Positions 11,951 to 22,249 of a stretch of 64,000 nucleotides of DNA are shown piece by piece; positions within the stretch are counted from its first letter, which is position 1, and each line of letters starts with the position of its first letter. The stretch is from Zingiber officinale. Taxonomy: Eukaryota; Streptophyta; Magnoliopsida; Zingiberales; Zingiberaceae. The notes beneath the pieces were generated by a model that was not told the DNA's origin, made no database searches, and worked only from the letters and a program-made list of their open reading frames with translations. Position numbers and translations under genes: made by a program. Where the stretch lies: contig NC_055990.1 of NCBI RefSeq assembly GCF_018446385.1, positions 30,713,891 to 30,777,890 on the forward strand. Direction: 5' to 3'.

Positions 11951-12204
11951 AAGGGAAAATCCAGATGGATCAAGGATGATCGGACATCTGGTGTTGGGAA
12001 GTCCAAGTAGGTCAAGGGAGTGACCGGATACTTGGCACGAAGAGAAAAGTCCAAATGGGTCAAAGGGATTGACCGGACACTTGGTGGGGAGTCCTGGCAG
12101 GTCAAGGGAGTGACCAGATGCTAGGCATGATGTACCATCAGGTCAAGGTTGACCGGATGTTAGTTTGAGAGGCTTGTGACTTAGTTTTGGGCAAAAACCA
12201 AGAG

Positions 12205-12431
12205 TTGGATCGATCAGTGGATCGATCCAGGAGCTAGATCGATCAGTGGATCGATCCAGGCTTTTCTCAGCGAACAAAGAGCCTCTGGATCGATCCAGAG
12301 GTCCCAATCGATCAGTGGATCGATTGGGACGCTGCTGGTTCGCGCGATAAGCGCTGGATCGATCCGTGGATCGATCCAGGCGTTTTACCAGAGCACAGAG
12401 GCACTCTGGATCGATCCATGGATCGATCCAA
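12205..12431 (+). promoter_or_regulatory. Hairpin array with ATCGAT core in element B U3
   Basis: Six inverted repeats lie in about 230 bp. 12301-12330 is a perfect 13-bp stem (GTCCCAATCGATC, loop AGTG). 12354-12379 has an 11-bp stem, CTGGATCGATC, with loop CGTG. 12406-12431 uses loop CATG. 12205-12230 and 12234-12259 use loop AGTG. 12283-12300 is a loopless 18-nt palindrome. Outer stem bases differ between copies but still pair (CCCA with TGGG, CTGG with CCAG), which is compensatory variation. Confidence 0.7.
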
Positions 12432-12983
12432 AGCCTCCCCGATCGATTGGGAATAATCGAATCGATCGGGATCCGACCGTTGCGTCGTATTTGAGCCGCA
12501 GACGAGCGTTGTCTTCGGCATCTCTTCACCGATTCATTTCAGATCTTCACTAGCTCCTCCACAGCTCTTCTCAAGCTCGAGATCGCCAGTTCTTGAAGGT
12601 TCTTGGAGGTTCTTCCAAGTCAAGAGGCGGATCAAAGCAAGAAGAAGAAACTAGGGTTAGGGTTTTTGCACTCATTGTAAGCTTGTAAGCTTGTATTTCA
12701 TTACGTTTCCCTTTCTTCTTGTATTGAGTCTTGTAGGGCTTCTCCACCCTTGGTAGTTACCATAAAGGAGAGTTTTATTAGTGGAGGGCGTGTGGGTAGG
12801 TGTGGATCCTTGGACTAGTCACCTCTTGTGAGGTGGATACCAAGTAAACCAACCTTGTTAGCGTTGTGTGATTTGTTTCTGTATTTTCCGCTGCGCATCT
12901 TTTAAGAAACAAGCAATGCCGATCACCGAGCACGCGACGAGCTATTCACCCCTCCCCCCCTCTAGCTACTTTCGGTCCTAACA

Positions 12984-13496
12984 CCCTTGAAGGCGCCTTC
13001 AAGCCTGTTGAGGGCGCCTTCAACAGGTCAGTTTTGACCGTTTACGTGCGGATAAAATTTTATCCGCTGACCGAGCTGGAGGCACCTTGAACCTTGTTGG
13101 AGGCGTCTTGGACCCTCGGGATAGACTTTCCAGGACCTATAAAAAGGCCCCTGGAGCTAGAAATTCAACAACAACTCAAGCAATTAATCTGTAAGTAATT
13201 CCTAAGCAACTAAGTGAGCTTCCAAAGTGTAAAAGGCTTCTCCGCCTTCAGAGAAGGAGATTTTTCTTACTACGCTTTTCTACTGTCCTGAATTAACAAC
13301 CTCCTTGGTTGTAACCAGGTTAAATCTCTGAGTCTTTTCTATTTTTGTTTCTTTTTCTGTTTCATTAATTTAGTTGCTATTATTTTGCTGATTTAATTTC
13401 TGAGTTGAAATCCGAGGAGGGTAGTTTTTATTTTTGTTTTCAGCAATTCACCCCCCTCTTGCCGGTCTCCGCTGCACCAACAAGTGGTATCAGAGC
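12984..13496 (+). repeat. Element C 5' LTR remnant and primer-binding site
   Basis: The remnant begins inside the GGCGCC array, at the point where element B inserted, and ends GCACCAACA at 13482. A TATA box (CTATAAAAAGG) lies near 13138. TGGTATCAGAGC at 13485-13496 is the initiator tRNA-Met primer site. Confidence 0.85.
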
Positions 13497-13547
13497 TTGA
13501 TCGCCTCAGAAGGACTAACCGCCAACTGAAGCACTACGATCAAGACG

Positions 13548-14959
13548 ATGGCCGGAGCGAACATCCATCCCCCGAAGTTCGACGGAGACTTCGTGACGTG
13601 GAAGCACAAAATGGAGGTATTTTTAAAAACCAAATTTGACATTCTGTTAATAATGAAATATGACTATGCAGTTCCGAAAGATAAGGAGGAAAATACCTGG
13701 ACGAAAAAGGAACAAGCAGATTTCGTTGCCAACGGAAAGGCTGAGTTCCGCCTACTCAGCGTTCTACCGCCGCAGGAGGTAAATCGGATCGGAAGCTATG
13801 ATTCCGCGAAAAATCTCTGGGAAAAATTCCTGGAGCTTCACGAAGGTACTTCAGAAGCAAAGCTAGCGAAGCGCGACATCCTCCGGAACCAGTTAACGAA
13901 CCTCTGGATGAACCAAGGCGAGAAGGTAGCGCAACTCCAAGCGAGAATCAAGGAGCTGATAACGCAACTAACGAACCTTGGAGAAGAGGTAACCAACCGG
14001 GATTCCATCCAATACGCGCTCAATGCCTTCCCGAGAACTCCAAAGTAGGCCTCCTTAGTAGATGCGTATTATATCTCTAAGGACCTCGAGGTAAGTACTT
14101 TAGAACAATTATTTTCCACTTTTGAACTTCACGAATCTCAAGTTTCAGAACCCAATGAAGCAGAGAAGACAAGTCAGAACATTGTCTTAAAGGCAAAGAT
14201 GAACAGTTCTGACTCCGAAGCCTCAGTCGACAAATTCGAAGCGGCACTACTGGTAAGGCGCTTCAATAAGTTTTTCAGTAGTAATAAATTTAAATCGCAG
14301 AGGCATCATTGAAAGAAGAGGACGGTTCGCTGCTACAATTGCAACGAAGAGGAGCACATCAAAGATGACTGCCCAAAGCTAAAGAGAAAGGAGAAAGAAA
14401 GGGAAAAGCCAAAATACAAGAAGCCAGAACCCTCCAAACATAAGAACCTAAAGGCTACGTGGGATGATTCGTCATCCTCCGAATCGGAAGTCGAAGAATT
14501 CTCGGGACTAGCACTGATGGCCAACCATCAGTAAGAAGAAACGTCCAACTCAGAGATGAGCATCGACGAAGGGGGAGGAACGTCAGAAGAAAGCTGTAAT
14601 AAAGGGGGAGCGTCACCAGATCAGGTAAGTAAGGTACGCAACCTAACCCCGAATCAAACTTTTAGATTTATTAAAGCTCTTTCTAGAGAATTAGATAAAT
14701 TAGAAAAAGAAAATGAAAATTTGAAATCAGAAAACGAAAATTTAAAATTAGAAATTGAAAAATTAAATAATTGAAAAATGATGCATGCTTAAAGAAATTT
14801 CCAAAGTCAAAAATTAGAATTTATGGTAAATTAAATTGGTATATATGGAAGCATCAAGGATAACTTAGGAAAATTCCTAAGGATTATATACCCCCTAAGT
14901 TTTTGACTAATCCTGTAAGAAGGAACCTTTATTGGGTTCCAAAAACTTTGCTGGTTTAA
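13548..14959 (+). pseudogene. Element C gag ending at a WVPK motif
   Basis: The start MAGANIHPPKFDGDFVTWKH lies 52 bp after the primer site. A UBN2-type gag core (WKHKMEVFLKT through LAKRDILRNQLTNLWM) is open to 14048, where TAG interrupts. The frame then goes on with ASLVDAYYISKDLEVSTLEQ. Later come a zinc knuckle CYNCNEEEHIKDDCP (about 14331), an acidic stretch, and a coiled-coil of LEKENENLKSENENLK type (about 14690-14770). A frameshift follows the coiled-coil. The frame ends YWVPKTLLV and stops at 14957-14959. A protease should follow WVPK in an autonomous relative, but it is absent. Several in-frame stops make this copy inactive. Confidence 0.8.
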
Positions 14960-15631
14960 ATTTCTCTTTTAATTAAAAGCTTACAGTGAGAAAATTAAAC
15001 ATTGAAATTCTTTATGGAAGCTTTGCCTAAGGAAGTAGTTGTTGCTCCAATAACCAAGAAGGCCTAGTGTCTCGCCACGACCTGGAAGCTAAAATATTGA
15101 AAGAAAATGTTTAATTAACTTTCTGAAAAAGCATTAAACAATAATTAAATAATGCTTTGAAAGTTTATCAAATATTTGTTAAAATAAAAAAAAATTCCTT
15201 AGAAATTTTTTTAAATAATTCTAACTTAATTTTTTTTGTTAGAAATTTTTTCTGGAAAACTTCATTTGACTTAGACTGTTTTTTTTGGAACATTTAAAAA
15301 GTTTACTTAGGATTTTTTTAATTGACTTAGAAAATTTTTTTTAAAAAAATTCATTTTTACTTAGAAAACTTTTCAAAACTTCAAGCTTACTTGAAAATTT
15401 TTTACTTAAGACCCCATTTTTACTGTGATCAAAGGGGGAGAGAAAAATACAAGTTTAGGGGGAGTTAAGAAAAATTTAAAAGTTAAATTTTTTAAAAAAA
15501 TTGTTGCAATTTTACTAATTATAAAAATTATGCTTAACTTGTTAGTTTAGTAATTTCTCTTTAAATTACTTTTTATGTCTATTTTAACCCTAACTTGAAT
15601 TTGGGTTGATGCACATCAAAAAGGGGGAGAT
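14960..15631 (+). other. Non-coding AT-rich tail of element C
   Basis: No gene is seen. The stretch is rich in runs of T and A and in GAAAATTTTTT-like repeats. It ends in AAAAAGGGGGAGAT, the polypurine tract that primes plus-strand DNA synthesis. Confidence 0.6.
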
Positions 15632-16538
15632 TGTTGGACCCTGTGGTAGTTTTGATGTGATCAGCCAAGTTGGTTAGGTCCTGCTGTATTTGATCCCTGT
15701 GTCTGAGTGTGCAAGAGCTTAGGAACACAGGAAGTCGAGCGAAAGACGCAGCTAGCGAGAAGGACGACACGGAAAGGGAACCGACGGGCTTAGTGCGTCC
15801 GAAGGACGAGAAAGCTGCGGAAGAGTACTCCGGTGGGTGTGAAGAGCGTACGCGGCGTTCGAGGGACATTAAGCCGGGATGGAAGGCTGCTCGAGGAGAA
15901 GGCCGGGAATTGGTTTCGGGTGAGCACTATTCCGGTTGCCCGCAATCACCCAAAAGAATGGAGCGTCGGAAGCTAAAGAAACCAAGCTGGAAATTAGGCT
16001 ACCAGCTTGGAGGCGCCCTTGAAGGCGCCCTGGAGGGCGCCCTTGAAGGCGCCTTCAAGCCTATTGAAGGCGCCTTCAACAGGTCAGTTTTGACCGTTTG
16101 CGTGCGGATAAAGTTTTATCCGCTGACCGAGCTGGAGGCGCCTTGAACCTTGTTGGAGGCGCCTTGGACCCTCTGGATAGACTTTCCAAGAGCTATAAAA
16201 AGGCCCCTGGAGCTAGGAATTCAACAACAACTCAAGCAATCAATCTGTAAGCAATTCCTAAGCAACTAAGTGAGCTTCCAAAGTGTAAAAGGCTTCTCCG
16301 CCTTCAGAGAAGGAGATTTTTCTTACTGCGCTTTTCTACTATCCTGGATTAACAACCTCCTTGGTTGTAACCAGGTTAAATCTCTGAGTCTTTTCTGTTC
16401 TTGTTTCTTTTTCTGTTTCATTAATTTAGTTACTATTATTTTGCTGATTTAATTTCTGAGTTGAAATCTGAGGAGGGTAGTTTTTATTTTTGTTTTCAAC
16501 AATTCACCCCCCTCTTGCCGGTCTCCGCTGCACCAACA
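15632..16538 (+). repeat. Element C 3' LTR
   Basis: This 907-bp LTR starts TGTTGGACC and ends GCACCAACA. The U3 part ends in the GGCGCC array and a TATA box; the last 499 bp match the 5' remnant with a few percent of differences by eye. The plus-strand frame 15709-16146 lies wholly inside the LTR and is not a gene. Confidence 0.85.
16012..16201 (+). promoter_or_regulatory. GGCGCC palindrome array and TATA box of element C LTR
   Basis: GGCGCC occurs at 16012, 16024, 16036, 16049, 16069, 16137 and 16158. The 16-nt palindrome TTGAAGGCGCCTTCAA is present twice (16043-16058 and 16064-16079), separated by GCCTA. TATAAAAA follows at 16194-16201, about 30 nt after the last core. This is the likely promoter region of C; a role of the palindromes in transcription is inferred from position only. 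Confidence 0.65.
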
Positions 16539-19452
16539 CTTAGTATGTTCTTAAGGAACTAAGAGCAAATCTAAATCTTAAGTCTAAATGTTTAATCCTT
16601 AAGAGGAGTAATACGTGTCAAAATTTGAGAAGTTGAATTTAATTTAAATTTACACACTTGAGAGAAGCAAAAGTAATGTCAAATTTAAAATTCGGCATTT
16701 TCTTATGGAATTAAGGGAGATGTAAACCTTAATCCAAATTATCACTCTTGCAAAGAGTAACATGTGCCAAATCTTAAGGAATTATGTGTGAATTAAATTG
16801 GCACAATTTGGAGAATCATATGAACTACCAAGTTGAGATTTTGGTATGTTTCTAGGGAGCCAAGGGCAAATCTGGGGCTCAAAATATAAGGTGATTACCT
16901 CTTTGGAAGGATAAATATGCCAAAATTTGAGGAATGTGCTTAATTTTAATTGGCATAAATAAATCAAGAGATTAAAGAAATGTCAAGTTGGGGTTTGGCA
17001 TTTTCTTGATGAAATTGGGCAATCTAAGGTTAAATTTTGAGTTAGCTAGGGTTAAGAATACTTAGATGGGTAATCTAAGTAAATTTTATTTATGCTAACT
17101 TGCCATGATTGTTTGCCCATCATATGCCATGACATCATATTTAGCATTCACATTTTATTATAAAAAAATACAGAAATATCATGTCATGTCATACATATAT
17201 CATGTAGCTATAACATGCTTTGCTTTTGAAAATTACTTATTTTGATGTATATCATTAATCATCATGCAGTATGTCAATTTCCTTATAATTAAGGACAAAA
17301 TACATTTATTATGTATGGAAGTGTCCCAACAAGAGGGAGCATATCAAGTGACATCCAAGATGGATGATCATGATTTTTACAATGCCTAGATAGAGATGCA
17401 TGATCTCTTAGTTTAGGGCAAGACCAAATATACATCTCACAAAGAACTATAAGGTGACTTGTATGTGTTTTAATACACATTAGATACAAGTGAGATGTTA
17501 AGATGGTGAACAAACTCAAGATGTTGATCTAGTGCATCTTGTTGAGTTTTAGGTTCATCAAAACACATAGTTATGTGTCTTCCAATCATTGGGAAAGCTA
17601 ATGTACAAGTCAGGTGCATTGAGCCCAAAGAACGTGATTGGATATTGGTTTTGAAAATAATTTCAAAATGCTTTTGAAAAACCTTGGTGAAGACTATTCT
17701 TTGATAGTAATCATCATTGAAAAGTTAAACACAAACTTGAAGTTTTCAAATTTGTATCAATCTTTGAAAATAGGAAGTATTTTCATATAAAACTATTTTT
17801 CCCTGATAAAGTATACCCTAAATAATGTCTACATGAGTTTTCATGATGAAAACAAGTATGGATTAGTTAAGAAAAATCAAAGTGAAGTTTCGGTTGAGGT
17901 TTAGTTTCATTATTGAATTTTGAACCTCAAAACTTCGAGTTTTGATTTTCCTAATTATTTAGGAACCCCAAGTCATTGTTGGTGCAATGATATAAGTTTG
18001 ACCATGTTTTTAGGGGGAGTTACTATTTGAAAACATAAAAATCTTTTCCAAGACCAAAAGGAGGTCAAGTGTTAAGGTAGCACATGACATTGGTATGGGA
18101 GGTGTTACCAAGAACAAGGGAGAGTCATCCAAGGTCAATAAGAAGGAATATACTAGGGTAACATATAATTATAGCAAGGATAAGGTGTCCAAGATTAATG
18201 ACAAGAAGAAATTAACCAAAGACAAGGTGTATAAGGTTAAGAATGTGAGTTTTGTAGGCCAAGTGTCACCTGAGGTGCACCGAAGTGACCTAGTCATAGT
18301 AAATGAGTCATTTAGGGAGGTGGCTAAGATTAAGAGCTCAAGGGGGAGCTCAAAGAGTCTTTGGGACATATGGTAAATGATCTTAAGTGAACCAAGATAT
18401 GCCAAAGGGATTAGAGATGGATTTGAGTCTCTATTATACTTGGTTGGCACAATTGGGTTAAGTTTCATGCATGAAAATATGACATTGGGGTTATATTACA
18501 TGAAAATTAGTTTTTGATGTATAGATGCCATATAAACCAATGCTAGGGGTGCATTGTGGGTTGGTATGAGCAAATACATCAAGAGGAAGTCAAAACTAGG
18601 ACTTTAGGTCAAGGTTCAATTGAACCATTTAGCTAGTTTTGGATTTTGTGTCAATCTTAGAATTGGTGATAGATACATTTTGTAATATATTTTTCCCAGG
18701 TGGATAAGGGTTCAATAGACCTCTCCACAAAATTTGGGAATTTTTGGAGGTCTATGGAATTTCTGGTGCATTTCTGAAGTTGGCTTGAAAAGGTTGATTT
18801 TTACAGAAATAGGGTACCAGTCGACTGGTGCAGATACCAGTCGACTGGTAATAGTATTTTTGAGCACAGAATGTCTCTATAAGATCATTTTGATGAGGGC
18901 AGTCGACTGGTTCCGATACCAGTCGACTGATAACAGTGTATTTCAAACACAGAAGGTTCTGTGAGTGGAAATCTAAGGGGGCAGTCGATTGGTACCTAGT
19001 TCAGTCGAATGATACCAGCCTAAACGTGTTTTTCAACGTTGTTCTTGACCGTGTCAACTCGTTTAAATGTATGAGATCCATGGGGGATAAATACATGAGT
19101 TTAGGGTCAATTTGGATGACATGTTTTCAACAATTAGGATATTGTTGAAGCTCTTTTTGATGTATGGAAAAGGGGGAGAAGTTTAGGTTTAAGTGGGAAA
19201 CTTATACACCTTTGCAAGAAATCCTAGCTCGAGGGGGAGCATAGGTGAAGGGGGAGCGATTGTTTAGGCAAAGGGAGAGAAGTTTACCTTTGCGGGAAAT
19301 CCTAGCTCAAGGGAGAGCTTAGGTGAAGGGGGAGCCTAGGGATTTAGGTTCCATTATTTATGCATGAGTCGATTTGCATATTTATTTGCATATATATTAT
19401 ATTTATGTTTCCCTAAATTAAACAGGTTGCCAAACATCAAAAAGGGGGAGAT
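16539..19452 (+). other. Internal region of element D
   Basis: This region is mostly non-coding. 16600-17840 parallels 8990-10270 of element B. The only notable frame is 18095-18376 (93 codons, Lys/Ser/Val-rich, with NKKEYTRVTYNYSKDKVSK). Its composition resembles the Lys-rich gag spacer of element B, so it is probably a gag remnant rather than a gene. GGGGGAG-type purine runs fill 19170-19450. Confidence 0.55.
18771..19093 (+). promoter_or_regulatory. Internal hairpin cassette with GTCGAC core in element D
   Basis: The cassette opens with TTTCTGAAGTTGGCT at 18771 and closes with GATAAATA at 19086, 315 nt later; the matching distance in element B is 313. Inside are pairs of CCAGTCGACTGG sites separated by 6 nt (loops GCAGAT and TCCGAT) and one degenerate pair. 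The ends are homologous to B's cassette while the palindrome core differs. Confidence 0.55.
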
Positions 19453-20514
19453 TGTTGAAGCAACCTAGGTGCCATAGGTTTTGATGTTTGGACAAAGGTT
19501 TAAGTTAGGTTTATTGTTGTATTTGATATGCATTGTGAGTGTGCAGGATACAGGTACAACAAGGAAAGTCCATGTGTGATCTTGGCAAAGAAAGAAAGTC
19601 CAAGAATGAGTCTTGGCGGTGTAAGTCCAAGCATATAGTCTTGGCAACGTAAGTCCAAGTGTGACTTAGCAATGGATGAAGTCCCGGAGGTGAGGAGCCT
19701 CTTGGCAAAGGAAGACCCGACAATATGGACAAGGCCGAAGGAAGCTCCAGAAGGCAAGACGTGAAGGATGGGGAGACATCCGAGGGACGCGAGGCTGATG
19801 GAGGAGGCTAGAAGGCTAAGTCTAGGTTGGTCGGGCGAGAACGAGTGCATGAGAGATTGTACTCGGAGCAAAATCCTAGTTTTATGGTTTAATGTAGCGT
19901 TACGGTAGTGTTACTGCAGCAGTTAATGTAAAGTTAGCGTAGCAGTTACTGTAGCGTTACTGTAGCAGTCGACTGGTGAATGGACCAGTCGACTGATGCA
20001 CTATAGCAGAGAGTCGTTGGGCTGGCACCAGTCGACTGGTGCATGGACCAGTCGACTGGTAACGGGCAAATCAGGTTGCTGATTTGTTCTAAGCTCTATA
20101 AGAAGGAGCTTGGTATGGCCAGCCAAGGTGACGAAATTAGACTTGGTTAAAGCCTAATTAGTAGTCACAAAAAGTGCTCAAGGTTCTCTTGTGTCCAAGT
20201 GTTCTTGGTTGTTGTTGTGGTGAGGTTTCTCCACCCACAAGGAGTTGCTTGAGTAGCCGGAGTTTGCCGGGGGCTAATCCACCGAAGGATCGGGATCGTC
20301 CACCTTACGGACAGCCGTGGAGTAGGAGCAAGTTATCTCCGAACCACGTTATATTGACGTGCATTGGTTTGCATTTCCTTTCTTTGTCTTTAGCTTTCGT
20401 ATTCATATTTAGTTTCATATTATTCCACTGTGCAACTAACGAATACGTAGGAAACCATCAATTTGGGTGAGACGCTATTCACCCCCCCCTCTAGCGGACA
20501 CATCGGTCCCAACA
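19453..20514 (+). repeat. Element D 3' LTR with GTCGAC hairpin array and TATA box
   Basis: The LTR starts TGTTGAAGCAACC and ends GTCCCAACA. GTTACTGTAGC-like short repeats occupy 19890-19965. GTCGAC cores lie at 19968, 19988, 20031 and 20051 and form two pairs. Each pair has CAGTCGACTGGT facing ACCAGTCGACTG across loops GAATGG and GCATGG. TATAAGAA at 20097 follows the last core by about 40 nt. Minus-strand frames at 19465-19871 only translate the repeats. Confidence 0.75.
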
Positions 20515-20575
20515 ATTGCGTCTTGAACCATTGATTGCATTGTATTATCATTATATGATGTTTTCCCTAGAGCAG

Positions 20576-20860
20576 TTATGCTAGATGAAGAAGCAATGGA
20601 AGTTCCAATTGGATATGAAAAATAAGGCTCTCTATGACAGTATTAGTTATAGTAATTCGGAACAATTTTTTTTTACAAAGATATACTCTCACAGTGTCCT
20701 TATCACGAAAAATTTTATTTCTACATTTGGAATGATTACACAGACAATGTAACTCGATACCATTCATTCATTCTGGATTACTCTTTATAAAGTTTACAAA
20801 CTCTTCAACTCTAGCAAAATATTCATCTCAGATAAATCTATTTTCTAATCTGTTTTACAT
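20576..20860 (-). pseudogene. CACTA-1 transposase-associated domain remnant
   Basis: On the minus strand the frame reads DEYFARVEEFVNFIKSNPE, then a stop, then MNGIELHCLCNHSKCRNKIF and DKDTVRVYLCKKK. This matches the transposase-associated domain at the N-terminus of TNP2-type CACTA transposases (a Cys/His-rich DNA-binding module with a CPC-N-x-C-x-N pattern). Stops and a frameshift around 20670 inactivate it. It starts about 1.4 kb inside the transposon end, and its C-terminal side is cut off by element D. Confidence 0.65.
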
Positions 20861-21629
20861 CCGATCTTGGTTCATATACATCGTATCCTAATGAGCATAA
20901 GATTTACAACATTACGAACACAAGATTGATTACTTAGTAATTATGCAATTAATGCAAGAGAGATACTATAACATGATTCCATGTATAAGAGAGGTAATAC
21001 AAAACTTAGAATATTATTAAGCATACATTCATCAATATAAGAGAGGTACTACACACATGATACATTCATCAATATAAGAGAGGTACTACACACATGATTT
21101 CATGTATTAACTAAGCATGCCATACATCAATATAAGGAAATTCATACATAGAAACTATCGTGGTATGCAATATCAAGTTATTTTAAATCAACAATTGGAT
21201 TTTTTTTTTCAATCTAGACCGAACTAACTGGGGCTGAGCTCACAGCAGCCACAGGACCATCCCCATGTCGACCAGGGCCAAGATGGCGGAGAGCAACTTG
21301 GTTGTGGTCGACGAAGCTCGGTCTAGATGCCGTAAGCTAGCTGGCAGTGGCTGGCCAAACTCGCGACCAAGGGGCGGTGAGCAAGGCGACCGTGGCTAGC
21401 CAAGCTTGCGGCTAAGGGGCCGCGGTCGACCAAGCTCACAACCAAGGGGCCTTGAGCAAGCCAATCGCGACCGGCCAACAAAGCAAGAGGGGAGCCACAG
21501 AGCTTACCGGAGCTAGAGAGGAGTCGAACAGAAGAGATGTGTCAGAGAGAAGTCGCGTCGTCGACGAGAGTTGAAGAGGAATAGAGAAATCACACATCGA
21601 GAAGAGAATGATTTGGGAACGGGAATTAG

Positions 21630-22249
21630 GGCGGTGAATACCGACGAAATTTATATTTAGTCAAAAAATTACTGACAAAATTTTAATTCTGTCGATATTC
21701 ACCCATGGCATTTAGATTCCATCAGAACCCAAATTACCGACTGAATCCAAATTCAGTTAGTATTTGACGGGCATATGAATTTTAGGGCAAATTGTACTAA
21801 CAGAATATAAATCATCTCGATAATTACTGACAGATCTGTATTCAGTTGGTATATACCAACAGAATTTGGAATTAGTTAGAATCCAAATTATCGACTGAAT
21901 CCAAATTCGATCGGTATTTGGATAAGGGAAAATGCACTAGAATTTTTGGTGCAAACGTACTGACAGAATACAAATTCCGTTGGTAAATATTGACAGAATA
22001 CAAATTCCATCAATAAATACCTACAGAATCTGTATTCCGTCGGAATCCTAATACCGACTGAAACCAATTTCAGTCGGTATTTGACATAAGTACCGACGAA
22101 ATCCAAATTCAATCAATAAATACGACTGAATTATAATCCATCAGTAATTACTAATTGATTTCTAATTCTATCAAGAAAATCCTATTAAATTGTGACGGAT
22201 TAAAATTCTGCCGCTAATTTTATAACTATTCAAATATTTTCTTGTAGTG
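21630..22249 (-). repeat. Subterminal repeats and terminal inverted repeat of CACTA-1
   Basis: Many direct and inverted copies of ACCGACTGAAT and ATTCAGTCGGTA or ATTCCGTCGGTA occupy the last 600 bp, ending in CTTGTAGTG. Such subterminal arrays are the binding sites of CACTA transposases. 21210-21620, just inside, is GC-richer and shows no gene. Confidence 0.75.

Larger units (their letters stand above)
6741..12983 (+). mobile_element. Element B, gag-only non-autonomous LTR retrotransposon
   Basis: A 240-bp 5' LTR remnant (6741-6980) matches the last 244 bp of a 1495-bp 3' LTR (11489-12983). A primer-binding site follows the first copy and a polypurine tract AAAAAGGGGGAGAT precedes the second. 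Between them lie a decayed gag with two zinc knuckles and 2.5 kb of non-coding DNA. No protease, integrase, RT or RNase H is seen, which fits the published TR-GAG class (terminal-repeat retrotransposons carrying only gag). B is itself inserted in the 5' LTR of element C: the base after 12983 resumes C's LTR at the site matching 16040. Confidence 0.8.
11489..12983 (+). repeat. Element B 3' LTR
   Basis: This 1495-bp LTR starts TGTTGGTGCAA after a polypurine tract and ends CCTAACA. It contains a tandem repeat (about 11718-11950), a hairpin array (12205-12431) and a terminal 244 bp shared with the 5' remnant. Small minus-strand frames here only translate the repeats. Confidence 0.85.
12984..16538 (+). 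mobile_element. Element C, gag-only non-autonomous LTR retrotransposon
   Basis: A 5' LTR remnant (12984-13482, 499 bp) matches the last 499 bp (16040-16538) of a 907-bp 3' LTR (15632-16538). A primer-binding site, a gag with one zinc knuckle and a polypurine tract (AAAAAGGGGGAGAT) lie between. No pol gene is present. C lies in the internal domain of element D; CTTAG at 16539-16543 should be the right-hand target duplication. Confidence 0.85.
16539..20514 (+). mobile_element. Element D, non-autonomous LTR element, 3' part
   Basis: After element C ends, 2.9 kb of internal sequence follows (16539-19452), related to that of element B, then a polypurine tract AAAAAGGGGGAGAT and a 1062-bp 3' LTR (19453-20514). 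The 5' half of D lies to the left of the nested elements, outside the window. No pol domain is seen. The sequence after 20514 belongs to CACTA-1, so D inserted into that transposon. Confidence 0.75.
20515..22249 (-). mobile_element. CACTA-1, truncated CACTA (En/Spm) DNA transposon
   Basis: The right end at 22249 reads TTTTCTTGTAGTG on the plus strand, that is CACTACAAGAAAA inward on the minus strand, the usual CACTA terminus. Subterminal repeats fill the next 600 bp, followed by a transposase N-terminal remnant. Element D inserted at 20515, so the rest of the transposon lies outside the window. The 3-bp target duplication cannot be checked. Confidence 0.8.

Noticed and set aside
12143-12529. 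Minus-strand frame rich in DRSTDRS repeats
   Set aside because: It is the translation of the ATCGAT hairpin array, open because the repeat lacks stops in that frame.
15709-16146. Open frame of 145 codons with GALEGALEGALEGA repeat
   Set aside because: It only translates the GGCGCC palindrome array and U3 of element C's LTR.
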